Source of the DNA: Bacteroidales bacterium
Lineage (GTDB): Bacteria; Bacteroidota; Bacteroidia; Bacteroidales; VadinHA17
DNA length: 64,000 bases
Reading direction: 5' to 3'
Assembly: GCA_003141895.1 (NCBI GenBank)
Contig: PLNT01000012.1
Coordinates: 72,914 to 136,913, forward strand
Under the pieces are notes generated by a model, which saw only the letters and a program-made list of their open reading frames with translations, was not told where the DNA came from and ran no database searches. The position numbers were made by a program, and so were the translations under genes. The first letter of the stretch is position 1, and each line of letters starts with the position of its first letter. Shown here one piece after another: positions 1 through 7,868 of this stretch.

Positions 1-518
1 TCGAAAAAGGTATTGTTATAAATTGGAACACCATTCATTCCTTTAACTCTTACGTGTACTTGTGAATTTCTAACAATATTATATGCAAATCCTCCGGATG
101 TGAAAGTCATGTTTCCAGTAGATGAATTACCTGATTTAAACACCGCTGCATATGGGGTTTTATCAAGGTAGTTATATTCAACAATTTGATTTTTATTGTA
201 TCCAAGTAAGAGAGCTTCTGTTTCAACAACACCAGCACTATTCCATGTAATTTTATTACCCGTTATAACCTCCCCATCTAAATTATTATCTGAAGTTGAT
301 GGTGCTTCAGCACCTGCTGAAAGCATATGAGCTACAGTATTTACACATGTAATAGAGTTATTCCGGAATGAAAAAGTAGTTGGACTTGACCAGTTTATTA
401 ATATTCCAGTCCAAGCTGGATCATTATTTATATAAGTCTGTCCTTCAATATTAAGAATTGTTTGGGAGGAAACTACTGAGCTAATTAAAAGAAATAATAT
501 TATTAAATACTTCCTCAT
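1..518 (-). CDS. Secreted beta-helix-like repeat protein, N-terminal part (runs off the window)
   Basis: Reading the minus strand from the ATG at 518 gives an open frame to the window edge (172 complete codons). It opens with MRKYLIILFLLISSVVSSQ, a typical Sec signal peptide ending at SSQ. The mature part is rich in N, S, T, G and short hydrophobic strands (for example SFRNNSITCVNTVAHM and NKITWNSAGVV). This is the alternating pattern of right-handed parallel beta-helix proteins in Bacteroidota. The C-terminus lies outside the window, so a T9SS sorting domain cannot be checked. It is divergent from the acyltransferase at 818, across 299 bp of AT-rich DNA. The frame and signal peptide are seen; the beta-helix call is inference. 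Confidence 0.7.
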   Translation of the reverse strand, partial: MRKYLIILFLLISSVVSSQTILNIEGQTYINNDPAWTGILINWSSPTTFSFRNNSITCVNTVAHMLSAGAEAPSTSDNNLDGEVITGNKITWNSAGVVETEALLLGYNKNQIVEYNYLDKTPYAAVFKSGNSSTGNMTFTSGGFAYNIVRNSQVHVRVKGMNGVPIYNNTFF

Positions 519-817
519 AAACGAAATAATCTAAGATAATTACTCAATTGCATTAAAATAACGTCCATTTGTTGAATTTGTTTTATGCCTGTCACATTAT
601 TGTTAATCCACGAACAAAAATTCAAGCAAAATATTTATGCAAAATTTTAGTAATATTACTCCTTATACGAGAATTCCTTTGAATAACTTAGTGAATTCCG
701 TTTTGTTTAAAAATATAAGAATTAATTTTATCAAGTAAAATAAAAAGATATCAGATTCTCTCAATCAATATTATAATATAGATACTAAAATTATCACTCG
801 TATTAAATTTTCTACTT
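519..817. other. Divergent intergenic region, no gene seen
   Basis: About 300 bp of very AT-rich sequence between two divergent genes. I see no plausible small ORF, RNA gene or strong hairpin. It presumably holds both promoters, but no full TTG-N19-21-TAnnTTTG pair stands out. Confidence 0.5.
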
Positions 818-2290
818 ATGCTCTTTAACTCCATTATCTATATTCTCTTCCTGAGCATTGTTGTATTAGCCTTCTACATATTTCCCAGCAGAATCAGATG
901 GATCTGGTTACTAATTGCGAGCGTTGGTTATTATCTTTCTTTTATACCAATATTTATTCTATTACTGGGCGGATTAACTGTCATTAATTATTTTCTGGCT
1001 AAATGGTTAGCAAAGATCCCCGAAGAAAAGACCAGTGTTTTATTTATTCTGGCTATTTTAATTAACTTATTGGTCCTTTCCTTTTTCAAATATTTCAATA
1101 TTCTATTCCCCGGTAATCAAATACATTTGTACAGTGTTAGTTTATTTATTGGCAATGAGCCGATAAATAAAATGATTTTGCCATTGGGATTATCTTATTT
1201 TACATTTACATTATTAAGCTATTTGATTGAGATTAAAAGAAAAAACATCCTACCAGAAAAGCATTTTGGGTATTTTTCACTTTATCTGTTTTTCTTTCCC
1301 AAAATAGCCCAGGGGCCAATAGAAAGACCCCAACAACTGATTCCTCAATTGCATCAGAATCGACGTTTTAATTACACTATGTTAGTCGAAGGATTGAAAT
1401 TAATGTTATGGGGTTACTTTAAGAAATTAGTCGTCGCAGACCGGTTGGCCATCTATGTAAATGCAATTTATAATAATAGTGAAAAACATAATGGAACCAC
1501 ACTCCTGGTAGCAACGATATTCTATGCGTTCCAAATATATGCAGACTTTTCAGGATATACGGATATTGCACGCGGGTCAGCAAAATTATTCGGATTCGAT
1601 CTGATGGATAATTTTAAAAGACCCTATTTTGCTACATCAATAAAAGAATTCTGGAACCGTTGGCATATTACATTTTCTACCTGGCTTCGGGATTATATAT
1701 TTCTGCCCCTGGCATATTACCTGTCAGGCAGGATGAAAAAAACCAGTTATCTTTTTATTTCAACTGAAAATTGGATTTATTTGATTGTAAGCATTACAAC
1801 TTTCGGAATTTGTGGAATTTGGCACGGGGTGGGATGGAATTATTTATTTTGGGGTGTTTTATTTGGCATATACCTGACTTATTCAAACTGGGCTAAGGGT
1901 TTTCATAAAAACTTAAGAAAACTACTTCATGTCAAAAAAACCTCTCCTTATCTGCTATTTTATAAAATGCTGACCACCTTTATGCTTGTTTTATTGGGAT
2001 GGGTCTTTTTCAGGGCTGCCACATTAACGGAAGCAACTAAAATTATTGGGAAAATATTTACTTCTGCCGGAGCTGTTTTCTATCATTCCCCATATGACTT
2101 AATCTATTCAATTATTGGAATTTTATTATTGATTATTCTTGACTCTAAACGGGAATTTTTTAATAATCGATTTTCGATACTGTATAGTCGGTATCAAGGT
2201 GTTCGAATTGCAGGTATTGTTACTATAGTCATAATCATTCTCCTTATTGGTGTCTTTGATGGAGGGCAATTTATTTATTTCCAATATTAA
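818..2290 (+). CDS. MBOAT family O-acyltransferase (AlgI/DltB-like)
   Basis: Polytopic membrane protein of 490 aa, the usual length for AlgI-type acyltransferases. They move acetyl (or other acyl) groups across the inner membrane for polysaccharide O-acetylation. Family landmarks are visible: the MLFNSIIYILFL start, FFPKIAQGPIERPQQLIPQL (about 159-178), the amphipathic FWNRWHITFSTWLRDY block (279-293, H283), and the near-invariant catalytic His in GIWHGVGWNYLFWG (H336). About ten hydrophobic segments are present. The next gene starts 14 bp downstream and encodes an SGNH-like protein, the normal partner that completes acyl transfer in the periplasm. The polymer being modified is unknown. Confidence 0.92.
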   Translation: MLFNSIIYILFLSIVVLAFYIFPSRIRWIWLLIASVGYYLSFIPIFILLLGGLTVINYFLAKWLAKIPEEKTSVLFILAILINLLVLSFFKYFNILFPGNQIHLYSVSLFIGNEPINKMILPLGLSYFTFTLLSYLIEIKRKNILPEKHFGYFSLYLFFFPKIAQGPIERPQQLIPQLHQNRRFNYTMLVEGLKLMLWGYFKKLVVADRLAIYVNAIYNNSEKHNGTTLLVATIFYAFQIYADFSGYTDIARGSAKLFGFDLMDNFKRPYFATSIKEFWNRWHITFSTWLRDYIFLPLAYYLSGRMKKTSYLFISTENWIYLIVSITTFGICGIWHGVGWNYLFWGVLFGIYLTYSNWAKGFHKNLRKLLHVKKTSPYLLFYKMLTTFMLVLLGWVFFRAATLTEATKIIGKIFTSAGAVFYHSPYDLIYSIIGILLLIILDSKREFFNNRFSILYSRYQGVRIAGIVTIVIIILLIGVFDGGQFIYFQY

Positions 2291-2304
2291 TTCCGGATTT
2301 TCTT

Positions 2305-3237
2305 ATGGAAAGGTCTTATATAAATCAAGTAGTCCGATTCTTCTTAAGATTAGTTTTGATTTTATTCCTTGTACTAATTATTGATCGGGGAGTTGGAATG
2401 ATTCTAAGTCATTACTATTTCCATCAGCATCGTGGTGAAGAATCCAAAATTACCTTTATTATTGATAGTACTGTTGCTGATGTTGTTATTTTTGGTTCTT
2501 CCCGTGCTGATCATCACTATGTCCCTGAAATTTTTGAAAACAGACTTCATTATTCTTGTTTCAACGCAGGCGCGGATGGCAACTACCTTTTATATAGTTA
2601 TGCTCTTTTTAATACTATTGTAAAGCGATATAGCCCAAAATTAATAATTTTTGATATCAGGCCATATGAACTTGGGAATATTGCATCTGAATATGATAGA
2701 TTGTCTATTTTACTTCCTTATTATCAGAAGTATCCTGAAATCAGACATGTAATTGAATTAAGGGGGCCATTTGAAAAGTTCAAACACATTTCCTATATCT
2801 ACTCTTATAATTCTTTGATATTTCAAATCCTGAAAGGGAATCTTGGTTCTGGTAAGTCTGAGGGACCGGAATTAAAGGGATATACTCCTCTTAATAAAAC
2901 AATGGTGCCTGAAAAAATCGGAACCTGGGATATTTGTGATATTCCTGTTGATAATAATAAGGTTAATCTCGTTAAAGATATTATATCAACCTGTAAAAAA
3001 AAGAATATTGAACTGATTTTCGTACATTCTCCGATCTGGATAACAATGCAGAAAAGTAATTGTCATAACATACTGGCTGATATCTGTTCTGAAAATGGTA
3101 TACGTTATATAGATATGTCAAATGACTCAACTTTTATAAACAGGCCTGACTATTTTGAAGATATAAGTCATCTGAATGATAAAGGAGCAAGGATCTTCTC
3201 GAATATGCTTTCAGATAAAATTAGTCATCCTTATTAA
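2305..3237 (+). CDS. SGNH-hydrolase-like periplasmic acyltransferase partner (AlgJ/AlgX/DltD-like)
   Basis: 310 aa with one N-terminal membrane anchor (about 10-35) and a periplasmic SGNH-type fold. The nucleophile block is IFGSSRADHH (63-71, probable Ser66), the Gly/Asn blocks are around FNAGADGN (86-93), and the C-terminal catalytic pair is in EDISHLND (D286, H289). It lies 14 bp after the MBOAT gene and is surely co-transcribed. In such pairs the MBOAT protein exports the acyl group and the SGNH protein places it on the glycan. A bidirectional terminator-like hairpin follows at 3269-3303. The substrate cannot be read from the sequence. Confidence 0.8.
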   Translation: MERSYINQVVRFFLRLVLILFLVLIIDRGVGMILSHYYFHQHRGEESKITFIIDSTVADVVIFGSSRADHHYVPEIFENRLHYSCFNAGADGNYLLYSYALFNTIVKRYSPKLIIFDIRPYELGNIASEYDRLSILLPYYQKYPEIRHVIELRGPFEKFKHISYIYSYNSLIFQILKGNLGSGKSEGPELKGYTPLNKTMVPEKIGTWDICDIPVDNNKVNLVKDIISTCKKKNIELIFVHSPIWITMQKSNCHNILADICSENGIRYIDMSNDSTFINRPDYFEDISHLNDKGARIFSNMLSDKISHPY

Positions 3238-3268
3238 CAATAAGCTGTTGGGGTTACTTTCATAAAAA

Positions 3269-3303
3269 AAGCGCATTCAGTCAGTATCTGTCTGTTTGCG
3301 CTT
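3269..3303. terminator. Bidirectional rho-independent terminator
   Basis: AAGCGCA at 3269-3275 pairs with TGCGCTT at 3297-3303, flanked by an A run on the left and TTGTTTT on the right. On the plus strand it ends the acyltransferase operon. On the minus strand it lies just beyond the displaced tRNA-Arg 3' end and CCA (3311-3313), so it is probably the original tRNA terminator before the element inserted. Confidence 0.6.
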
Positions 3304-3310
3304 GTTTTCA

Positions 3311-3334
3311 TGGTAGCCCCACCAGAACTCAAAC
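3311..3334 (-). other. attL: displaced 3' end of tRNA-Arg with encoded CCA
   Basis: The 13 bases GTAGCCCCACCAG at 3313-3325 are identical to 18113-18125, which form the 3' end of the intact tRNA-Arg(CCT). Read on the minus strand this copy is the acceptor 3' strand TGGGGCT, discriminator A, then CCA (3313-3311). Similarity decays into the element at 3326-3334 (T-loop-like). The arrangement is the classic footprint of tyrosine-recombinase integration at a tRNA 3' end. Confidence 0.8.
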
Positions 3335-3357
3335 GCCATAAATATATGTCTTAAACC

Positions 3358-3387
3358 TTGGATATATCTGATTATTAGTTATATTTG
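3358..3387 (+). promoter_or_regulatory. Bacteroidota-type promoter of the integrase gene
   Basis: TTG at 3358-3360, a 19-bp spacer, then TATATTTG at 3380-3387, matching the -33 TTG / -7 TAnnTTTG pattern. The start of transcription would fall in the GGGGTACAAT repeats (3390-3412) right before the integrase ATG at 3414. Those repeats could therefore act as an operator. Confidence 0.6.
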
Positions 3388-3389
3388 CT

Positions 3390-3412
3390 GGGGTACAATA
3401 CTGGGGTACAAT
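3390..3412 (+). repeat. Left-end direct repeats GGGGTACAAT (x2, 13-bp period)
   Basis: GGGGTACAAT at 3390-3399 and 3403-3412, separated by three bases. The same motif with the same 13-bp period occurs at the other end of the element (18046-18067) in the same orientation. Likely arm-type binding sites for the integrase or an excision factor, overlapping the integrase start. Confidence 0.65.
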
Positions 3413-3413
3413 T

Positions 3414-4895
3414 ATGGCAAGATTATTTACAACATCACGGTGGCTAAGAAGTCATGGCGGCAAAAATGGTCATCAGGTATTCATTCGTGTTCGGATGCAT
3501 AACGGATTTGTTACAGAGATACCTGTGTATGATTATGTTAATTATACAAAACTTCCCATTTGTGTAAAAAAAGAACATTGGAACAAAGGTCATGTAATGG
3601 GAGGCAAATACCATATTCCCACTCACGAAGTAAATCTCCTGCTTGCGAAAGTTGAACGCAATGTCAGGGACTCTGTTAATGAACTGACTGAAAAGAACAT
3701 TCAGATTAAACGTGATAATATCATCCGACTTACCTACATAAATGAGGAAAATGCAAAAGAAAATGAGCGCAAGATTGCTTCTGGTGAAATAATTGTGAAT
3801 GAAGACGGGGGAGCGTTCGCCAGTCATGAGGAATTTGTTGAATTCATTGAACAAAGCGATGACCCTAAATTCGATACGTTAAAAAAATCAATGGGCATAT
3901 ACAAAAAGGAGTATATATTAGACTTCTGGGATGATTTTATTAAGGATTGTGCACCAAATTCGTATACAGCACCCCGTCATGCAATCGAAGAATATATTAA
4001 TAACTCAGGCGATAATTGCAAGGCTATTGATTTCTCTGCCCAGTGGCTGGAGCGATTTTTCAAACATATTATTGAGAATGGGTTCTCTTTTCGCAAGGAT
4101 GGAAAGGAAAGAAAACCATATACCATAACAACCGTTGCAAAATATCACAAACACTTGACGGCTTTTGGTGACTTTCTATTCGAGGATTTAAAATTAATTA
4201 ATAATCAAGACTATCGCAGATTTAACCTGAAGAAAAAGGCAAAAAAGAAATCTTTGATAAAATATAACCCTGAGCCATATATCAATACTCATGCTCTTTA
4301 CAAGAAGGAATTTGACTGGTTCTATTCTTTTATATTCGAGAATAAGCAACTGGGGGTTGTACGGGACATGTTCATATTACAGGTCTGGCTTGGCGGTCTA
4401 AGACAGAGTGATTTTTACGGTATTTCAGATATCAATTTTCATAGAGATTCTACTGGAAATTATAAGGTTTGGTTTGAACAAAAAAAGACTGACGATGATG
4501 TTCTCAATATCGTAAACCAAAATTATCTGATTCCAATTCTTGAAAAATATCCTAATGGCTTTAACGAATTTCCTGCAGTGAATGAATATAATAAATTACT
4601 CAAGACTTCCGCAGAAAAAGCAGGTCTGAAACGAGAACTGAAATTCAGACGTGAATTCGCTAAGGACAAGGAAGCGACCATTGAATGGCATCCGATTTAT
4701 AAGAAAATTTGTAATAAATGGGCAAGGAATTGTGCTGTTTCCATATTGGCTGAATTAGGTTATCCTGATGATAGAATTAGTAAGTTCACTGGACACAGAG
4801 ACCTCGAAATGATAAAACATTATAAGCAAATTCACCAAAAGGAGATAAACACCATGATGGAAGAGGTAAGACCTGAGCAAGTGAAGGAATTGTGA
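3414..4895 (+). CDS. Tyrosine-type site-specific recombinase (element integrase)
   Basis: 493 aa, larger than typical Bacteroidota integrases (about 400) because of a long N-terminal arm-binding region (1-170). A SAM-like core-binding domain spans about 165-270 and a catalytic domain about 290-480. Visible catalytic residues are Arg330 in GGLRQSD, Arg438 in KWARNCA, His461 in FTGHRD and Tyr470 in IKHYKQI. The usual His of the HxxR box is Lys435. The gene starts 1 bp after the left-end repeats and is next to attL, as expected for the enzyme that integrates the element into tRNA-Arg. Confident as to family; the site specificity is inferred from context. Confidence 0.93.
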   Translation: MARLFTTSRWLRSHGGKNGHQVFIRVRMHNGFVTEIPVYDYVNYTKLPICVKKEHWNKGHVMGGKYHIPTHEVNLLLAKVERNVRDSVNELTEKNIQIKRDNIIRLTYINEENAKENERKIASGEIIVNEDGGAFASHEEFVEFIEQSDDPKFDTLKKSMGIYKKEYILDFWDDFIKDCAPNSYTAPRHAIEEYINNSGDNCKAIDFSAQWLERFFKHIIENGFSFRKDGKERKPYTITTVAKYHKHLTAFGDFLFEDLKLINNQDYRRFNLKKKAKKKSLIKYNPEPYINTHALYKKEFDWFYSFIFENKQLGVVRDMFILQVWLGGLRQSDFYGISDINFHRDSTGNYKVWFEQKKTDDDVLNIVNQNYLIPILEKYPNGFNEFPAVNEYNKLLKTSAEKAGLKRELKFRREFAKDKEATIEWHPIYKKICNKWARNCAVSILAELGYPDDRISKFTGHRDLEMIKHYKQIHQKEINTMMEEVRPEQVKEL

Positions 4896-5202
4896 AAACA
4901 ACCATCCGAATTTCCAGATATTTCTAAAATATTTTAAAAAAAATATTAACTGCGTTCCTGAAGAACCTCGATGTTTTCTCTGAAGAATATAAAATTTTAT
5001 AATTTTTTATAGTCGGACTTTTTTCCCGTCTGATGAAAATTTTCAGAATTTTAGTTCGACCCTTTTCTTGCCCCACCACTCCCCCCTGTAACTGCTTGAC
5101 GGGCAGGGGGGAGGGTCTCGGAGGATACCCTCTCCCCCCTTGTATCTCGTACATTGTCACTTTCACAATGTTCAGTATTTATCTTAACAAATCACCTGTC
5201 CT
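4896..5202. other. Intergenic region with overlapping GC-rich hairpins
   Basis: About 300 bp without a convincing gene; an 80-codon minus-strand frame here reads through hairpin repeats and is rejected. TCCCCCCTG (5080-5088) can pair with CAGGGGGGA (5104-5112). The overlapping strand 5105-5116 can instead pair with 5127-5140, so two mutually exclusive stems share one arm. It could be an attenuator for the gene at 5203, or a copy of a dispersed C/G-run repeat. Confidence 0.5.
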
Positions 5203-5622
5203 ATGAAAGCACAAGACTTCTATAATTTTGACTCAGCAATACTGGGTTTAAACAATCTATACTACACCATTGGGAGGGATAGTTTCTTCATAAAATCTGA
5301 GTGTATTCTTGCCACCAATAAAATTGTGACCATTGGAAAAACATATGCGCTCTTTGAGTATCAATCGGGGAAATGTGTCAGAGTTACGGATGTGAAATTA
5401 CTGGATGTTTATTACAATGAAGATGCAGTGCACATGATTGTACAAGACGTAAAATCGCAGCAAACTTTTACTATTGTCCAGCATGTGGATGGTGAAGAGG
5501 TTTATTGTACGTCAATCGTTGTGGATTTGGACTATTTTATTGACCAGTTGAACCTGAAGGCAATAAAACAATACTGCGGGAATTGTAAAGTAGCCGAGAA
5601 ACACCGTTCAAAGTCTTTTTAA
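5203..5622 (+). CDS. Uncharacterised cytoplasmic protein (element cargo)
   Basis: 139 aa, no signal peptide or membrane segment, mixed alpha/beta composition. An N-terminal beta-rich stretch (15-110) contains repeated valine-rich strands such as CVRVTDVKLLDVYY, and the end holds a CxxC-like pair (QYCGNCK, about 124-130). I do not recognise the family. It stands alone between the integrase and the lipoprotein cluster, convergent with the latter. The frame is credible because it is the only long frame here and has balanced codon use. Confidence 0.6.
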   Translation: MKAQDFYNFDSAILGLNNLYYTIGRDSFFIKSECILATNKIVTIGKTYALFEYQSGKCVRVTDVKLLDVYYNEDAVHMIVQDVKSQQTFTIVQHVDGEEVYCTSIVVDLDYFIDQLNLKAIKQYCGNCKVAEKHRSKSF

Positions 5623-5680
5623 CTGAGACTCAATACATCCAGAAGATATAGTGTAATTCGCAAGGTCGGTGGGAAATATG

Positions 5681-6049
5681 TTAATATTTCAACTTACCGC
5701 TACTCAAGGGTATCATAATTGAGTCATTCCCTTTAATTGCCATAACTTTACTGCTCATTTCAAATTCAGTAGTCGGTACTTCATGAAAAAACGCAATTGT
5801 AATATCTGTATTAAAGTTTTTCTCTGAATCCAAATCTGCCTTTGCCCAGTATAGAACTCCGTCACCCGAAGTTAATATCATCACTTTTTCACCGTTAGTT
5901 GACCCCAATATTTTCAGGTTCACAAATCCATCACCATAAACATCCCTTGTGAGATACCACTGAGAAGTTGAGATACTAAGGGTGGCATCATCTTTTTTAG
6001 TACATGCCGTGAATGCAATAATAACAAGAAGAACTATTAACTTTTTCAT
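5681..6049 (-). CDS. Small lipoprotein of unknown function (1 of 4)
   Basis: 122 aa with a lipoprotein signal: MKKLIVLLVIIAFTAC, lipobox FTAC with Cys16, followed by TKKDD. The mature domain (about 100 aa) is beta-rich, with LKILGSTNGEKVMILTSGDGVLYWAKADLD. The lipobox is followed by charged KKDD, a pattern seen in surface-exposed lipoproteins. First of four lipoprotein genes in a row on the minus strand (5681-7692). No enzyme motif is seen, and the function is unknown. Confidence 0.75.
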   Translation of the reverse strand: MKKLIVLLVIIAFTACTKKDDATLSISTSQWYLTRDVYGDGFVNLKILGSTNGEKVMILTSGDGVLYWAKADLDSEKNFNTDITIAFFHEVPTTEFEMSSKVMAIKGNDSIMIPLSSGKLKY

Positions 6050-6157
6050 GGGGTGTTATTTTTAAAGTATTTCGTTTAAACGGGATATTTGACTTTATTA
6101 CTTAACCCACCTATTCACGATGGGAGTCAGAGGTGATGATATGCTGTTAGTAACCGA

Positions 6158-6601
6158 CTATTTTATTTTTCTAAATGTCAGAATAGATTTCTTTGTATCT
6201 ATGTACTGTGAAAACTTTCCAACGGTGATTATCAACGTTGCCTCATCAAACTTGAAGAGGTAATTTCCACCATTGTAAGAACTTGAAAGTCCATCGACCA
6301 TGTGAATGCTATCGGAGGTTATTTTGTAGGAGTAACCAGTGCTTCCTAAAACAGGAAGGCGATATCCGTTTCTTATTTCGTAACCACGTTGTAGCCATGC
6401 AACACCTGTGTTTTCGTTTGAGTTAAAAATAAGTGTATCAGATAAGGTATTAGCCTCAACCCATGAACCAACAAGTCCTTGGGGTAATGTACTTGGGTCA
6501 GGGAAGAAGGTTTCATCTTTCTGGCATGATACAAATAGTATACACGGAAATAAAGCAACTGCTAAAAGCAGTAAACATTTTTTTAAAGATTGTGGTTTCA
6601 T
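6158..6601 (-). CDS. Lipocalin-like lipoprotein of unknown function (2 of 4)
   Basis: 147 aa. Signal peptide to LFVSC (lipobox, Cys26) followed by QKDETF. The mature part begins GLVGSWVEANTLSDTLIFN, the 'G-x-W' opening and strand order of small Bacteroidota lipocalin-like domains. It ends with a strand repeat KFDEATLIITVGKF. These domains are common outer-membrane-anchored proteins with no assigned ligand. Separated from the neighbour genes by 67-110 bp, same strand. Confidence 0.75.
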   Translation of the reverse strand: MKPQSLKKCLLLLAVALFPCILFVSCQKDETFFPDPSTLPQGLVGSWVEANTLSDTLIFNSNENTGVAWLQRGYEIRNGYRLPVLGSTGYSYKITSDSIHMVDGLSSSYNGGNYLFKFDEATLIITVGKFSQYIDTKKSILTFRKIK

Positions 6602-6668
6602 GAGTGGCTAAGTTTTTCGTCTTTAATAAATTGCAAGATTATTTATTGGGTCATACAATAATTCAATA

Positions 6669-7094
6669 TTAAGGTTTAATACTTGTATACCGACTCACCC
6701 AAGTTATGAAACCATACACATTAACTAAAGTTAGTGTGTCACGATACAATGAGAACCTATCTACATTCCCTGAGTTATAATCATATTTGATAATTCCATC
6801 CAATGACCCAGTTCCGTAAGTAATTTTATCCATTGACCCAATTCCGTAAGTGTGATATATACTGGAATTTTTTAGTGTATCATTCTGATAATCATAGTAG
6901 AGTGAATCAGAGGTAAAGATAAGTTTGTGCGAAGTCAAAGTCGAGGCTGGTGTCTGACAGTCTGTATCTGATAGTCCACATGTACTTATCCAAGACCATT
7001 CGCCAATTAAACTTGATGAGTTTTCGGGAGAATTATCCTTTTTACATCCACAAATGGCTAAAATAATTACCAGTAAGAATATTATCTTTTTCAT
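6669..7094 (-). CDS. Lipocalin-like lipoprotein of unknown function (3 of 4)
   Basis: 141 aa with signal MKKIIFLLVIILAICGC, lipobox ICGC (Cys17). The mature start SSLIGEWSWISTCGL again gives the G-x-W lipocalin-like opening, so this and the previous gene are probably distant paralogues. It contains an internal near-duplicate of seven residues (IGSMDKITYGTGSLDGIIKY). The gene starts 10 bp after the stop of the next upstream gene, implying co-transcription. Confidence 0.75.
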   Translation of the reverse strand: MKKIIFLLVIILAICGCKKDNSPENSSSLIGEWSWISTCGLSDTDCQTPASTLTSHKLIFTSDSLYYDYQNDTLKNSSIYHTYGIGSMDKITYGTGSLDGIIKYDYNSGNVDRFSLYRDTLTLVNVYGFITWVSRYTSIKP

Positions 7095-7104
7095 GATATA
7101 CGCA

Positions 7105-7659
7105 TTATCTTATGAAGGGTTTGATTGTTCCAATAATTTCATTGACAGTTTCTAATTCTTTTGCTGGAAATCTAATTTGCATTGCTTGCTTGAATAATCC
7201 ATAATCCAACAAGTATAATCGGCTATTCCAGTATAATTTATTGCTTGAAATGTTATTATTTGTATAATACAGTATGCCAGTAATTTCTGTGTTTTGACAA
7301 AATTTTTGCATTTTATCCAACGTAATGAGATTATTAGAATTATCCCTAACCGATATACTCAAAGGAATGGTAGATTGTAAGGTATCCCCAAAATCATTAC
7401 AGAATAAGCCGTTACAGTACCCATAATCAAGCACGATTGTTGTGTCATTTGAGAATTTAGAAAAGGTGTTCCCTTCAAATCCACCCATCCCTAACCCTTT
7501 GTAGTCAGGTGGTACTTGAATTGTGTAATTGGTTTTAAAACTAATTGTTAACCAATTATCAATGGTTGCCATATTATTGCATGCACTATTATCAATAACA
7601 TTTTCTTTCTTACATCCGATAAATGCAATGATAATCAAGAGAGAAATTATCCTATTCAT
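7105..7659 (-). CDS. Lipoprotein of unknown function (4 of 4)
   Basis: 184 aa from the ATG at 7659. This start puts MNRIISLLIIIAFIGC (lipobox FIGC) at the N-terminus; a frame extension to 7692 adds 11 polar residues before the signal and is unlikely. The mature part has four further Cys (NSACNN, GYCNGLFCND, QKFCQN), which may form disulphides. No known domain recognised. It is the promoter-proximal gene of the lipoprotein run. Confidence 0.75.
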   Translation of the reverse strand: MNRIISLLIIIAFIGCKKENVIDNSACNNMATIDNWLTISFKTNYTIQVPPDYKGLGMGGFEGNTFSKFSNDTTIVLDYGYCNGLFCNDFGDTLQSTIPLSISVRDNSNNLITLDKMQKFCQNTEITGILYYTNNNISSNKLYWNSRLYLLDYGLFKQAMQIRFPAKELETVNEIIGTIKPFIR

Positions 7660-7825
7660 GAATTTGCTTCTTTTAAGAAGGGTGTGACCCATTATGATTC
7701 AAAACAAGAAATCGCCAATCATTCGAAATGTACAAAATTCATACCATTGTTAATCGTTTAACAAAGAAAAAAGATTGGCAAACAAACGGACGTTTATTTA
7801 CCCCAGCCTGAACAGGGGAGGTTAG

Positions 7826-7856
7826 TGCCAAAAACAAAGGGTCTTTCGACCCCTTA
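7826..7856 (-). terminator. Rho-independent terminator of the serine recombinase gene
   Basis: GGGTC at 7839-7843 pairs with GACCC at 7848-7852 around a TTTC loop. On the minus strand the stem is followed by TTTGTTTTTGG. It lies 13 bp beyond the recombinase stop codon. Confidence 0.65.
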
Positions 7857-7868
7857 ATTGTTTACCCA

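Noticed and set aside
4924..5166. 80-codon minus-strand frame after the integrase gene
   Set aside because: It reads through GC-rich hairpin repeats (Gly/Pro/Arg-rich start) and then AT-rich DNA; composition is not protein-like and no start context is seen.
6373..6611. Short frames on both strands over the lipoprotein gene at 6158-6601
   Set aside because: They are shadows of the lipoprotein gene, which has a clear lipobox and domain-like sequence.
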